Counted from the first letter of the stretch, positions 26,502 through 40,901 are shown. The stretch: 64,000 bases of DNA from an uncultured Muribaculaceae bacterium (GCA_944321875.1 CALUMX010000014.1:1-64000); one strand, 5' to 3'. A program made the numbers and translations. Notes: generated from the sequence alone by a model not told the origin.

Positions 26502-27110
26502 ATGACAGAAGAAGAGAAAATTTTCGCCGGTAAACTCTTTGATGCCCGACTGAAAGAACTGAAGGACATCAAGCACAAAGCCCACGAAACATGCCGCAAG
26601 TTCAACTCAATGGATGAATACGACCCGGCACGGTTACCACTAATCAGGGAGTTCATCGGTTCTATTGGCGGTAACTACTATTTTCAGGGACCGATTCAGT
26701 TCAATTACGGCTCGCATACGTTTATCGGAGATAACTTCTTCGCCAACTTCAACCTTCTCGTAATGGACGACGGGAAGATATTCATCGGCAACAACGTGAT
26801 GATAGGTCCGAATGTCAGCCTGCTCTCAACCAATCATCCGTTGATTGCCGACGAGAGAATAAGACTCCGTTATCCCGACGGCCACGTATCGATGTCGGAA
26901 TTTGCCGGAGAAATCCACATCGAGGATGACGTATGGCTTGGAGCGAACGTTTCCGTCCTCGACAACGTGACCATCAGTAAGGGAGCCGTAATCGGCGCCT
27001 GCAGCGTAGTCACCAAGGACATCCCCGCCGGATGGCTCGCATTCGGCAACCCCGCCCGATGCATCCGCCCAATCAGCCCCCAAGACTCCAAACTCAACCT
27101 CCTGTACTAA
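26502..27110 (+). CDS. Sugar O-acetyltransferase (left-handed beta-helix)
   Basis: 202 residues. The N-terminal Mac domain (EKIFAGKLFDARLKELKDIKHKAHE) is followed by hexapeptide repeats: GNNVMIGPNVSLLSTNHPL with the catalytic His, then DDVWLGANVSVLDNVTISKGAVIGACSVVTKDIPAGWLAFGNPARCI-type turns. This is the maltose/galactoside acetyltransferase pattern. It acetylates sugars with acetyl-CoA in the cytoplasm. It lies 34 bases after the GH92 gene, at the end of the operon; acetylation of released sugars is only a guess. Confidence 0.88.
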   Translation: MTEEEKIFAGKLFDARLKELKDIKHKAHETCRKFNSMDEYDPARLPLIREFIGSIGGNYYFQGPIQFNYGSHTFIGDNFFANFNLLVMDDGKIFIGNNVMIGPNVSLLSTNHPLIADERIRLRYPDGHVSMSEFAGEIHIEDDVWLGANVSVLDNVTISKGAVIGACSVVTKDIPAGWLAFGNPARCIRPISPQDSKLNLLY

Positions 27111-27420
27111 CTCCTGCAGCCCAAGTCCGTACCGGGATTTGCAACGGATTACCGACACCCTTCCTACGATTTGCAGTCTCCCGGTACGTCCGATTCTTCA
27201 TCCATCCACCGATTACCTCATCCGGCAAATCCCGGGATAGAATGTTTTTCTACCGACAGAAATCTTGCGGACGCCTTTCGCAGACTTCTGTTCATAACAC
27301 TGTATAAAAATGTTCTATACAAAAAAATATGGCGAAAGAAAGTCTTGAACTTGTGAATACCAACCTTTTGCATTATATTTACACCCAATAATATGCACTT
27401 TCATACAGGGAAATCAATTA
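27111..27420. repeat. Intergenic region with nested inverted repeats
   Basis: No gene is seen. 27128-27137 (cgtaccggga) pairs with 27179-27188, and 27132-27142 (ccgggatttgc) pairs with 27225-27235, both perfectly. The two pairings compete for the same left arm. The rest is AT-rich. Confidence 0.55.
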
Positions 27421-27428
27421 TACTTTTG
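27421..27428 (+). promoter_or_regulatory. -7 box of the BspA-like gene
   Basis: TACTTTTG, 51 bases above ATG 27479. The -33 region is weak. Confidence 0.45.
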
Positions 27429-27478
27429 GTTTTAGCTACTGTGAATATCAAATTTTACAACAAAAAACACGTTATCTT

Positions 27479-29727
27479 ATGAAAAAAACATTATCTCTTT
27501 TGGCCTTTATTCTGATGTCCCTTATCACCTGGGCACAAGACACGACTTCCAAGAAGGCCAATTTTTCTACGCCATCAATCGCGACAGACCTAACGAAGTT
27601 TGGGTAGCCTCCAGCAGTTCTTACTCGTCACTTTCAGGAGAGGTCGTTATTCCGAGTACCGTCACCCATGGGAATGAGACCTACACCGTTACAGGCATTG
27701 ATGATTATGCCTTTAAATATTGTTCAGAAATCACCTCCTTCTCTATCCCCTCCAGCATTATTAATATAGGTTGGGACGCATTCGCGGAGACAAGCTTCTT
27801 TAACGACGCTTCCAATTGGGTAGACAATGCATTATATCTCAACGACTGCTTAATCGCAATCAAACCCGAACTGAGCGGGAACTACCAAATTAAAGAAGGG
27901 ACAAGAGTCATCGGTATGGGGGCTTTTTATAACTGTACCTCTCTTACTTCTGTCACCATCCCCTCCAGCGTCATAAGCATAGGAACTAAAGCATTCGCTG
28001 ATTGTTCCGCCCTTACGACTGTCAATATCCCGTCCAGCGTCAAATACATTGGAGAGAATCCGTTTGAGGAAACCGCTCTTTACAACGACCCTTCAAATTG
28101 GGTAGACAATGTATTGTATGTCGACAATTGCTTAATCAGTGCCAAGGACGTAAGCGGAACGTACAATGTCGCGAAAGGGACAAGAATGATTGCTGAGAAA
28201 GCGTTTTCGTATTATAATGAACCTCTTACTTCTGTTACTATCCCTTCCAGCGTTACATATATAGGTCAGGACGCGTTTTATTCGTGCAGAAACCTAACTG
28301 ACATCCAAGTGGAATCCGGCAATCCTGCTTATGTGTCAGAAAACGGAATCCTGTACAATGCCGACAAAACGGTGTTGCTGCATTATCCGACAGCTAAAAC
28401 GGAGGAAACCCTCACTCTCCTTCCCAGCGTGAGAAGTTTTAGCAACAATGCCTTTTACTTATGCGATAACCTGACGACTATTGAGTGGAATGCTGTCAAT
28501 TTCCTTGACTTCTCTAATCTCACAAATTATCCGGACTGGAGATATGTTGATACACTCATCTTTGGAGATGGTGTTGAACATATTCCGGCTAACTTGTGTC
28601 ACAATATTTCTTCCCATATACGCTCCATCACTATCTCGTCCACTGTCTCAAGCGCTGGACAGGATGCGTTTGCCGGATGCGGCAACTTGCACACTTATAA
28701 AAACTATTCAACGCTATGGTTGCCTTTCCTACTTCAAAATTCTCCCTATTTAACGGAATTGGTCTGCCCCTCTGAAGACTTTGCCACTCTTAAATTAGAG
28801 GATATTTCCTCATGCAACGGCTTAAAATCTCTGACAGTCCATTCTTTATACTATGGGGTGTACGACCTTATCTTTTCATTTGCTGCTCTCCAGCAAAATA
28901 CGTTAACTTATTTAGACATAGAAACCATCTGGACAGACAGTAAGCGAATCCCGGACAAGTTATTCTGCGATTTCTCGCTATTGGAAACAGTAAAACTTCC
29001 AAAAGATTTGAAATACACCGGTTACAGAGCCTTTGAAAACTGCCGTATGCTTCAGGAAATCACTATCCCTGCAACGGTAATTGAAATCGATGACAGCTCA
29101 TTTGACAACTGCCGCAGCCTGAGCTCCGTCAATTTCGGAGATGTCGCCGAAGGACAAACCGACGATGCTTCTCAATGCGCCCTGCAGCGCATCGGCAAAT
29201 GGGCATTCTACAACTGCCACCAGCTGCAAAAAATCGCCATCCCTGAAGGCGTTACAGAAATCGATGATGCCGCATTCTACGGCTGTTCGTATCTGGAAGA
29301 CATCGTCCTGCCGTCATCTCTTCAGACTATCGGCGACAACTGTTTCTCTCTCTGCTCTAAGGTGGGACGCATTATCGTGAACGCCACCACACCCCCGGCG
29401 GTAGAGGCAAAGACGTTCTACGAGGTGAACCGCTCGATTCCTGTTTATGTGCCGAAAGGAAGCCTCGAAGCCTATAAGGCAAATCCATACTGGAGCGAAT
29501 TCCGACTGCTGGACGAGGACCCGGCTTCCGTGGACGCTCCGACAGCTGACAACTCCGGCTGCTACGCCGCAAACGGTATGCTTTACAACCCCAACGCCGC
29601 CGAAATCAGCGTCTACAACATGCAGGGCGTTCAAATCTATTCGGGCAACGCACCTGAGGTTAAAATGCCGTCCAAAGGCATCTACATCCTCAAAACTCCA
29701 ACATCCTCAGAGAAGGTAGTGCTCTAA
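27479..29727 (+). pseudogene. BspA-type leucine-rich repeat surface protein, frameshifted near the signal peptide
   Basis: ATG 27479 starts a good signal peptide, MKKTLSLLAFILMSLITWAQ, in frame 2. The remaining protein is in frame 1 from about 27544 (DFQEGQFFYAIN) to TAA 29725-29727, so a frame change lies at about 27535-27560, where no homopolymer is seen. Frame 1 holds many BspA (LRR_5) repeats with the core 'LTSVTIPSSVISIG.KAF' and a C-terminal tail (VYNMQGVQIYSG ... KGIYILK) that looks like a type IX secretion sorting domain. The intact form would have about 749 codons. BspA-like proteins bind host matrix proteins or other bacteria. It could be a pseudogene or an assembly error. Confidence 0.75.
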
Positions 29728-29782
29728 TCACGAAAAGAAAAGCCGGCTTCCAAATAGGAAAGCCGACTTCCCTCAATAGCAT

Positions 29783-29825
29783 AAGCGACATCCCGCCCCA
29801 AATATCGGGATGTCGCTTTATTTTC
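29783..29825 (+). terminator. Terminator of the BspA-like gene
   Basis: Perfect 13-bp stem (29783-29795 with 29806-29818) followed by tatttt. A second imperfect hairpin (agccggctt/aagccgact) lies just before it at about 29740-29770. Confidence 0.85.
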
Positions 29826-29874
29826 CCTATATCCATACCTACCCCAATCCCCACTTGCTAAGACGCACCAAAAT

Positions 29875-29951
29875 GTGCAATATATTACACTATCACTTGC
29901 TTTTCTGACAAAATTTGCCTATTTTCGCACTAAATGTGAAATATATTGCAC
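29875..29951 (+). promoter_or_regulatory. Paired operators and promoter of the hipBST-like operon
   Basis: 29875-29890 reads GTGCAATATATTACAC and 29936-29951 GTGAAATATATTGCAC. They share GTGnAATATATTnCAC and both are palindromic. The right site ends one base before the ATG. Between them lie TTG (29897-29899) and TATTTTCG (29920-29927), a 20-base spacer, a plausible Bacteroidota promoter. Operators on both sides fit autorepression by HipB. Confidence 0.8.
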
Positions 29952-29952
29952 C

Positions 29953-30156
29953 ATGAAGTACGGAGATTTGATTAAAGAGCGTAGAGCGATACTAGGACTG
30001 ACCCAACAAGACCTCTCCGACTACACAGGACTAAGCGTCCGCATCATCAAGAGTGTGGAAGCCGAAACCGGCAATCCCACCTTGGCGACTTTGGAGAAAA
30101 TAGCAGAAGTCCTCGGATTGGAAATCATTATGAAAGTAAAAATTATTAACGCATGA
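29953..30156 (+). CDS. hipB: HipB-like XRE antitoxin
   Basis: 67 residues from ATG 29953 (MKYGDLIKERR); the frame above it lacks protein-like composition and includes the promoter. Residues 5-60 form an XRE HTH: LGLTQQDLSDYTGLSVRIIKSVEAETGNPTL followed by EKIAEVLGLEI. It should bind the paired operators and repress the operon, probably with the downstream proteins. The stop overlaps the next start by four bases (ATGA), so translation is coupled. This short form fits HipB of the three-gene type. Confidence 0.88.
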   Translation: MKYGDLIKERRAILGLTQQDLSDYTGLSVRIIKSVEAETGNPTLATLEKIAEVLGLEIIMKVKIINA

Positions 30157-30473
30157 GACAGGCAGAAGTATTGGCAAACAGAACGCTTGCAGGGATTTTG
30201 ACAGAAACGGATGATAGACGTTATATTTTTAAATATGACGACACTTATCTTGCAAACCCCGCCTATCCGGCCATATCATTGGCATTTCCAAAACGAAAGG
30301 AAGAATACATTTCTGACGAACTATTCCCATTCTTTTTCAATATGCTTTCGGAAGGAGCCAATAAAGCAATACAATGCAGAACCTTGAAAATTGATGAAAG
30401 CGATGCATTCGGACTTTTACTGGCCACTGCTAAACAGGACACCATCGGAGCAATAACCATCAATGAGCTATGA
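30153..30473 (+). CDS. hipS: HipS-like protein (HipA N-terminal domain as a separate gene)
   Basis: 106 residues. The sequence fits the N-terminal 'couple_hipA' subdomain of HipA: LANRTLAGILTETDDRRYIFKYD, then LAFPKRKEEYISDELFPFF and GEGANKAI-like text. In E. coli O127 the equivalent HipS is the antitoxin that inhibits HipT (established for that system), and by analogy this protein may be the real inhibitor here. ATGA overlaps join it to hipB upstream and hipT downstream, so the three proteins are made together. Confidence 0.8.
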   Translation: MRQAEVLANRTLAGILTETDDRRYIFKYDDTYLANPAYPAISLAFPKRKEEYISDELFPFFFNMLSEGANKAIQCRTLKIDESDAFGLLLATAKQDTIGAITINEL

Positions 30474-31468
30474 GACAAATCAACGTATGCCCGGGCACTC
30501 TTGCCTCCGGATTTGACACATACAGCCCTCTCTGCCTTCGTAAACTATTCGATGGCAAAAAGGTAAGCCATTTGCTTGATTTCAATTATCAGGACAATCC
30601 TGAGGAAATTGCAGCAGCCGTCAACAGAATATCCATATCCGGCGTGCAGGAGAAACTTTCAGCAGTCATAAGAAATGGAAAATTGCAACTCATATCAGAA
30701 GGAGAGTCGGGACGATACATCATCAAACCTGCTCCGGATTACAAGCACTTGCGATTTAGAAAGGATATACCTGCCAATGAACATTTGACCATGCAAATTG
30801 CCAACCAAGTGTATAGTATTAAAACTGCGGAGAATGCACTGGTATTTTTCGCCAACGGAGATGCGGCCTACATAACTAAACGGTTCGATTATGCTCCCGA
30901 CGGTTCGAAAATACTACAAGATGACTTTGCTTCTTTAGCTGGAAAGACAGAAAATAACCACGGCAAAAATTTCAAATATACAGGTAGCTATGAAGATATA
31001 GCTTCACTGCTTCGAAAAAATGTAGCCGCCTGGCAAGTAGAAATGACCAAATATTTCACATTGGTTGTATTCAATTACTTATTCAGTAACGGCGATGCTC
31101 ATCTGAAGAATTTCTCACTTCAGGCAACTTCAAGAGGGGACTATGTACTGACTCCGGCATATGACCTACTGAATACGTCCATACACATCAACGACGGAGA
31201 CTTCGCTTTACAAGGAGGCCTGATTCCACAAAGCGAATATTCCGACACCTATGCCCGCACAGGTCACCCTTGTCATGAGGATTTCCAAACTTTCGGGAAA
31301 CGTATAGGAGTCCTGCCTAAAAAAATTAACTCTATCACCGAAATGTTTGCCGCTGAACAACCCAAAGTATATGAACTGATTGACAATTCCTTCCTCGACA
31401 ATAAAACCAAACGCATGTATAAACAAGCGTATCAAGAACGCCTCCACAGATTTCTGAGAAAGGGATAA
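30470..31468 (+). CDS. hipT: HipT-like serine kinase toxin
   Basis: 332 residues, close to E. coli O127 HipT and without the N-terminal subdomain. Residues 53-61 read RISISGVQE: the Ser55-Ile-Ser57 motif next to the Gly-rich loop matches the SIS autophosphorylation site described for HipT. The kinase core carries NGDAHLKNFS (Asp209, Asn214) and PAYDLL (Asp232). HipA-type kinases phosphorylate an aminoacyl-tRNA synthetase (GltX for HipA, TrpS for HipT) and stop growth; the target here is not known. All active-site residues look intact. Third gene of the operon. Confidence 0.88.
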   Translation: MRQINVCPGTLASGFDTYSPLCLRKLFDGKKVSHLLDFNYQDNPEEIAAAVNRISISGVQEKLSAVIRNGKLQLISEGESGRYIIKPAPDYKHLRFRKDIPANEHLTMQIANQVYSIKTAENALVFFANGDAAYITKRFDYAPDGSKILQDDFASLAGKTENNHGKNFKYTGSYEDIASLLRKNVAAWQVEMTKYFTLVVFNYLFSNGDAHLKNFSLQATSRGDYVLTPAYDLLNTSIHINDGDFALQGGLIPQSEYSDTYARTGHPCHEDFQTFGKRIGVLPKKINSITEMFAAEQPKVYELIDNSFLDNKTKRMYKQAYQERLHRFLRKG

Positions 31469-31657
31469 TTATAGAACAAAACATGAATAAATCAACCATA
31501 ACATGAAAGGAATTATTGCTGTCCGCCTAAAAATTCACGGACCACAACAATCAGTTGATTTCCAATCCCCTATCAGGTATTCCCATTAATAGGGCTTATC
31601 AATTGGCGGTTCATCTGACGATTGTCTATGCAACAGTTTCCATAGGCTATTCCCCGC
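31469..31657. other. Intergenic sequence after hipT
   Basis: AT-rich, no ORF longer than 25 codons and no clear terminator for hipT. It ends in the REP-like element at 31658. Confidence 0.35.
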
Positions 31658-31781
31658 TCGTAGGGACGTACCCCAGGTGCGTCCGCCACGGCATAAACCC
31701 AAGCCAAACACATATAAATCAAGCTATTAGGCCATTCTAAAAAATACTACTAGCGGGCGCACCTAGGGTACGCCCCTACAA
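31658..31781. repeat. REP-like inverted repeat element
   Basis: Arms 31658-31686 (tcgtagggacgtaccccagg...) and 31753-31781 are near-perfect inverted copies of about 29 bases around a 66-base AT-rich centre. The arm text, tagggacgtacccc and ggtgcgtccgc, resembles the 'GTAGGGGCGnACCC' repeats scattered between genes in many bacteria. Confidence 0.7.
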
Positions 31782-31880
31782 GCCGGTGACAAATATACAT
31801 GAATTTTAGTAATCCCATAGAGATGTTTTTTCACAATCCCTAAGTTTACCGGACGACAATATCGATTTTACAAAATGAAA

Positions 31881-31924
31881 TATCGGCATCAAGAGAGAAA
31901 GAAAATTCTCACTTGATGCCGATA
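31881..31924 (-). terminator. Terminator of the 183-residue gene
   Basis: Perfect 13-bp stem (31881-31893 tatcggcatcaag with 31912-31924), 20 bases past the stop on the minus strand and followed by tttcatttt. Confidence 0.8.
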
Positions 31925-31944
31925 GCTTATTTACAGGCCTACAA

Positions 31945-32496
31945 TCAGGCGTCGCCGAGGCGCTCGAATTTGTAGCCGAGGCGTTTCAACTCGAGGGCGG
32001 CACCGATGCGGTAGGCGGCTCTGACACCACGGGCGAAGACGTGGAACGCCAGCTCGCTCTGTGGCTCAATCTGCTCGCGGCGGATGCTGTCAATCACCGT
32101 TTGCGCACAGCGGCGCACGGTGCGCTCAATGTCGGCTGCCTCCTCGCTGTCGAGCGGCAGGCAGAGGATGTCGCGCACGATGTGCTCGTCCATATCGTCA
32201 AATCCCTGCTCGCCGTAGAACGACTGATAGTCCGCTTTCTGAATTGTCGCCCAATCCACGTCCCAGCCGTAGGCCACGGCCATGCCGAGATAAGCCGCCC
32301 AGGCCACCGATACGGTCGGATAGTCGCGAATCTGCTCCACGGCGTCCGCCATGTATTCCGGCGCCATTTCCCGCCATTTCCCGTCGATGTCGTCCGAGGC
32401 GAGCAACATACCGTCCAGCCGGTGATACGACGTGCAGAGGCGCAGCAATTCGTCCAGAACCCTGCGCTCGAAGTTATCTAAGTATTCCTTGTCCAT
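31945..32496 (-). CDS. Conserved hypothetical protein (183 aa)
   Basis: 183 residues, largely helical and acidic, no signal peptide or membrane segment. Features are WAAYLGMAVAYGWDVDWATI near the centre, CLPLDSEEAADIERTV, and ELAFHVFARGVRAAYRIGAALELKRLGYKFERLG at the end. The pattern is one I associate with Bacteroides genomes but no domain name or function can be given. It lies between hipT and rpoC, with its own terminator, and is separated from rpoC by 149 bases containing the rpoC terminator. Confidence 0.7.
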   Translation of the reverse strand: MDKEYLDNFERRVLDELLRLCTSYHRLDGMLLASDDIDGKWREMAPEYMADAVEQIRDYPTVSVAWAAYLGMAVAYGWDVDWATIQKADYQSFYGEQGFDDMDEHIVRDILCLPLDSEEAADIERTVRRCAQTVIDSIRREQIEPQSELAFHVFARGVRAAYRIGAALELKRLGYKFERLGDA

Positions 32497-32581
32497 AATC
32501 GTCAGTTGTTTTCTGCAAAATTAATAATATCCGGCCAAATGCGGAAATGCCCGGCCACCCTATCGCAGCCGGCAAAAGAAA

Positions 32582-32608
32582 GAGGCCATCCCTTCTCGGG
32601 ATGGCCTC
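32582..32608 (-). terminator. rpoBC terminator
   Basis: 11-bp perfect stem (32582-32592 gaggccatccc with 32598-32608), followed on the minus strand by tttcttttg, 38 bases past the rpoC stop. Confidence 0.85.
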
Positions 32609-32645
32609 CTCTCAGTATCAGTAAAAACCACAGCGGTTTGTCAAT

Positions 32646-36974
<4,329 letters not shown>

Positions 36975-36989
36975 ATTCTGAGTCGATTT

Positions 36990-39900
36990 TTATTCCAAGT
37001 TAATGCTAAGTCCAAGACCACGGAGCTCGTGCAGGAGCACGTTCAATGATTCCGGAATACCTGCAGGCGGCATAGGCTCACCCTTGACGATAGCTTCGTA
37101 TGCCTTGCTGCGGCCTACCACGTCGTCACTCTTGATTGTCAGAATCTCCTGGAGAATGTGGGATGCGCCGAATGCCTCAAGCGCCCAAACCTCCATTTCT
37201 CCGAAACGCTGACCACCGAATTGTGCCTTACCACCAAGCGGCTGTTGCGTAATCAAAGAGTACGGACCGATGCTGCGGGCGTGCATCTTGTCTTCAACCA
37301 TGTGGCCGAGCTTCAGCATGTAGGTTACACCCACTGTTGCCGGCTGGTCGAAACGCTCACCCGTGCCGCCGTCGTAAAGATAAGTCTTACCGTAGCGCGG
37401 CACTCCTGCCTTGTCAGTCCACTCGTTCAAGTCGTCGAGGCTCGCACCGTCGAAAATCGGAGTTGCAAACTTCGTTCCGAGCTCACGGCCGGCCCAACCG
37501 AGCACAGCTTCGAAAATCTGACCGAGGTTCATACGAGATGGCACACCCAGCGGGTTCAATACGATATCCACCGGCGTACCGTCTGCGAGGAACGGCATGT
37601 CTTCCTGACGTACGATACGTGACACGATACCCTTGTTACCGTGACGACCGGCCATCTTATCGCCGACGCCAATCTTACGCTTCTTAGCCACATAGACTTT
37701 CGCCATCTGCATGATGCCTGAAGGCAACTCGTCACCGATGGAGAGGTCAAACTTCTTGCGGCGCAGCTCAGCGTCGATTTCCTTCGACTTGCGCAGGTAG
37801 TTGACAATCGTGTCGTTAATCATCTCGTTCTTGTGAGCATCAGTAGTCCACTTGCTCAGGTTGATGGTATCAAATTCCTCGATACCCTTCAGGTAGGCAA
37901 TCGTAAACTTCTCGCCCTTCGGAATCACCTCTGTGCCCAAGAAGTCCTTCACACCCTGAGAAACCTTACCCTGTGTGAGGATAACGAGCTTCTCAATCAA
38001 GCGTGACTTCAGCTCAGCCTGCTTCATTTCATACTCCTCGTCGAGCTTGACGATGGAAGCATTCGCAGCCTTGCCCTTCTTCTTCTGAGCCTTAGAGAAG
38101 AGGTTCGTACCGATGATGACACCCTTCAGAGAAGGAGAAGCCTTCAGAGAAGCGTCCTTAACGTCACCGGCCTTGTCACCGAAGATGGCGCGGAGCAACT
38201 TCTCTTCCGGAGTCGGGTCTGACTCGCCCTTCGGCGTAATCTTACCGATAAGGATATCGCCCGGCACTACATGCGCACCGACACGGATGATACCGCGTTC
38301 GTCGAGATCCTTCGTTGCGTCCTCGCTTACGTTTGGAATATCAGAAGTAAGTTCCTCCATACCGCGCTTCGTCTCGCGCACCTCGAGAGAGTACTCGTCG
38401 ACGTGAACGGAAGTCAGGATATCCTCGCGAACCATGCGCTCGTTGAGCACGATGGCATCCTCGTAGTTGTATCCCTTCCAAGGCATGTAGGCCACCTTCA
38501 GGTTGCGACCCAGGGCGAGCTCGCCGTTCTCTGTCGCATAACCTTCCGTAAGGATGGTGCCCTTCTCCACACGCTGACCCTTGTGGCAGATTGGACGAAG
38601 GTCAATTGTGGTGCTTTGGTTCGTCTTGCGGAACTTCGGAATGATATATTCTTTCACAGAATCCTCAAAGTTGACGAATTCCTCGTCTTCCGTACGGTCG
38701 TAGCGGATGCGGATTACGCTGGCGTCGACAAACTCAATCACACCTGCGCCCTCAGCCATTACCTGCGTACGTGAATCCTGTACGAGCTGAGCCTCGATAC
38801 CTGTACCTACAATCGGAGCCTCGCTGCGCAACAACGGCACAGCCTGGCGCATCATGTTCGAACCCATCAACGCACGGTTGGCGTCGTCGTGCTCGAGGAA
38901 CGGAATCAAGGAAGCCGCGATAGAGGCAATCTGCATCGGTGATACGTCCATCAACTGAACCTCTTCCGGAGCTACTACCGGGAAGTCGGCATCCAGACGA
39001 GCCTTCACCTTGTTGCGGATAAACGTACCGTCGTCGTTCAACGGAGCGTTACCCTGAGCGATAATCTTGCCTTCCTCGATTTCAGCTGTCAGATAAGTGA
39101 CATTGTTGTTGTCGAGGTCGACACGGCTGTTCTCAACCTTTCTATATGGAGTCTCGATAAAACCGAGATTGTTTACTTTGGCATATACACACAGAGAAGA
39201 AATCAAACCGATGTTCGGTCCTTCCGGTGTCTCAATCGGACAAAGACGTCCGTAGTGAGTGTAGTGCACGTCACGAACCTCGAAACCTGCACGGTCACGC
39301 GACAAACCGCCGGGACCGAGGGCCGACATTCTTCGCTTGTGAGTAATCTCGGCAAGCGGGTTAGTCTGGTCCATGAACTGCGACAGCGCGTTCGTACCGA
39401 AGAACGTGTTGATAACTGAAGAGATAGTCTTCGCGTTAATCAATTCAATCGGAGTGAACACCTCGTTGTCGCGCACGTTCATACGCTCGCGGATAGTACG
39501 CGCCATACGAGCCAAACCAACACCGAACTGATTGTAGAGCTGTTCGCCAACTGTACGCACACGACGGTTGCTGAGGTGGTCGATGTCGTCGACATCCGAC
39601 TTCGAGTTGATAAGTTCAATCAAGTACTTGATGATGGCGATGATATCCTCCTTCGTGAGGACCTTCACTTCTTCCGGCACGTCAAGATTCAGTTTCTTGT
39701 TGATGCGGTAGCGGCCCACATCGCCCAAATCGTAACGCTTTTCCGAGAAGAACAGGTTGGTGATTACCTCACGCGCGCTTGCGTCATCCGGTGGCTCCGC
39801 GTTGCGAAGCTGGCGGTAGATGTAGTGAATCGCCTCCTTCTCTGAGTTACTTGTATCTTTTTGGAGAGTGTTGAAGATAATTGTATAGTCGCTCGCATCG

Positions 39901-40799
39901 ACAGTCTCCTTGTGCAGCAGAACGGTTGAGAGGCCGGAATCCAGAATTTCCTGAATGTGTTCCTCCTCAAGCACCGTCTCGCGGTCAATCACCACGTCGT
40001 TACGCTCGATGGATACAACTTCTCCTGTATCTTCGTCGACAAAGTCCTCCACCCATGTCTTCAAGACGCGGGCAGCCAGCTTTCTGCCGACAGCTTTTTT
40101 CAGGTTCGTCTTGTTTACCTTAATTTCTTCTGCCAGACCGAAGATTTCAATGATGTCCTTATCACTGTCCAGACCGATGGCACGCAAAAGAGTTGTCACC
40201 GGCAGTTTCTTCTTACGGTCGATATACGCGTACATCACGTTGTTGATGTCCGTAGCAAACTCAATCCACGAACCGCGGAAAGGAATGATACGTGCGGAAT
40301 ACAACTTCGTACCGTTGGCGTGTGTGCTCTGACCGAAGAAAACGCCCGGTGAACGGTGAAGCTGAGATACGACAACGCGTTCGGCACCATTGATGACGAA
40401 CGTTCCCTTGGAAGTCATATAAGGAATCGGACCGAGATACACATCTTGGATTACCGGTTCAAAATCCTCGTGATCTGGGTCTGTACAATAGAGTTTAAGC
40501 TTCGCCTTCAGCGGCACACTGTAAGTCAGTCCGCGCTCCAGACATTCCTCAATCGTATAGCGCGGCGGATCAATGTAATAGTCTAAGAATTCGAGCACAA
40601 AGTTGTTCCTTGTGTCGGTAATGGGAAAGTTTTCCGCGAATACCTTGTAAAGCCCTTCATTTTTTCGCTTCTCCAGCGGAGTATCGAGCTGCAGGAAATC
40701 GTGGAATGACTTCAATTGGATTTCCAAAAAATCCGGGTATGGCAACGGATTCTTAACGGATGCGAAATTTACGCGTGGTTTTACTGTTGAAACTGACAT
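36990..40799 (-). CDS. rpoB: RNA polymerase beta subunit
   Basis: 1269 residues from ATG 40799 ([15 protein letters not shown]); a start 39 bases higher would add 13 residues not found in the family. The rifampicin region is near [23 protein letters not shown], with Ser, Gln, Asp, His and Arg at the usual places and no known resistance change seen by eye. The C-terminal clamp has [27 protein letters not shown]. The rplL gene lies 102 bases upstream with a hairpin between. Product forms the catalytic core with RpoC. Confidence 0.98.
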   Translation of the reverse strand: MSVSTVKPRVNFASVKNPLPYPDFLEIQLKSFHDFLQLDTPLEKRKNEGLYKVFAENFPITDTRNNFVLEFLDYYIDPPRYTIEECLERGLTYSVPLKAKLKLYCTDPDHEDFEPVIQDVYLGPIPYMTSKGTFVINGAERVVVSQLHRSPGVFFGQSTHANGTKLYSARIIPFRGSWIEFATDINNVMYAYIDRKKKLPVTTLLRAIGLDSDKDIIEIFGLAEEIKVNKTNLKKAVGRKLAARVLKTWVEDFVDEDTGEVVSIERNDVVIDRETVLEEEHIQEILDSGLSTVLLHKETVDASDYTIIFNTLQKDTSNSEKEAIHYIYRQLRNAEPPDDASAREVITNLFFSEKRYDLGDVGRYRINKKLNLDVPEEVKVLTKEDIIAIIKYLIELINSKSDVDDIDHLSNRRVRTVGEQLYNQFGVGLARMARTIRERMNVRDNEVFTPIELINAKTISSVINTFFGTNALSQFMDQTNPLAEITHKRRMSALGPGGLSRDRAGFEVRDVHYTHYGRLCPIETPEGPNIGLISSLCVYAKVNNLGFIETPYRKVENSRVDLDNNNVTYLTAEIEEGKIIAQGNAPLNDDGTFIRNKVKARLDADFPVVAPEEVQLMDVSPMQIASIAASLIPFLEHDDANRALMGSNMMRQAVPLLRSEAPIVGTGIEAQLVQDSRTQVMAEGAGVIEFVDASVIRIRYDRTEDEEFVNFEDSVKEYIIPKFRKTNQSTTIDLRPICHKGQRVEKGTILTEGYATENGELALGRNLKVAYMPWKGYNYEDAIVLNERMVREDILTSVHVDEYSLEVRETKRGMEELTSDIPNVSEDATKDLDERGIIRVGAHVVPGDILIGKITPKGESDPTPEEKLLRAIFGDKAGDVKDASLKASPSLKGVIIGTNLFSKAQKKKGKAANASIVKLDEEYEMKQAELKSRLIEKLVILTQGKVSQGVKDFLGTEVIPKGEKFTIAYLKGIEEFDTINLSKWTTDAHKNEMINDTIVNYLRKSKEIDAELRRKKFDLSIGDELPSGIMQMAKVYVAKKRKIGVGDKMAGRHGNKGIVSRIVRQEDMPFLADGTPVDIVLNPLGVPSRMNLGQIFEAVLGWAGRELGTKFATPIFDGASLDDLNEWTDKAGVPRYGKTYLYDGGTGERFDQPATVGVTYMLKLGHMVEDKMHARSIGPYSLITQQPLGGKAQFGGQRFGEMEVWALEAFGASHILQEILTIKSDDVVGRSKAYEAIVKGEPMPPAGIPESLNVLLHELRGLGLSINLE

Positions 40800-40842
40800 A
40801 AAAAAAATATTAATTGAACCCGAAATTGAAAATAACACAAAA

Positions 40843-40878
40843 AGGTTAAGAATCGACGTTAATGAGGATTCTTAACCT
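40843..40878 (-). terminator. Attenuator-like hairpin between rplL and rpoB
   Basis: Perfect 12-bp stem (40843-40854 aggttaagaatc, 40867-40878), then on the minus strand ttttTgtgttatttt. It sits 24 bases after the rplL stop and 44 before the rpoB start. Confidence 0.75.
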
Positions 40879-40901
40879 AATTAGCTGAATTTCAGCCAAT
40901 A

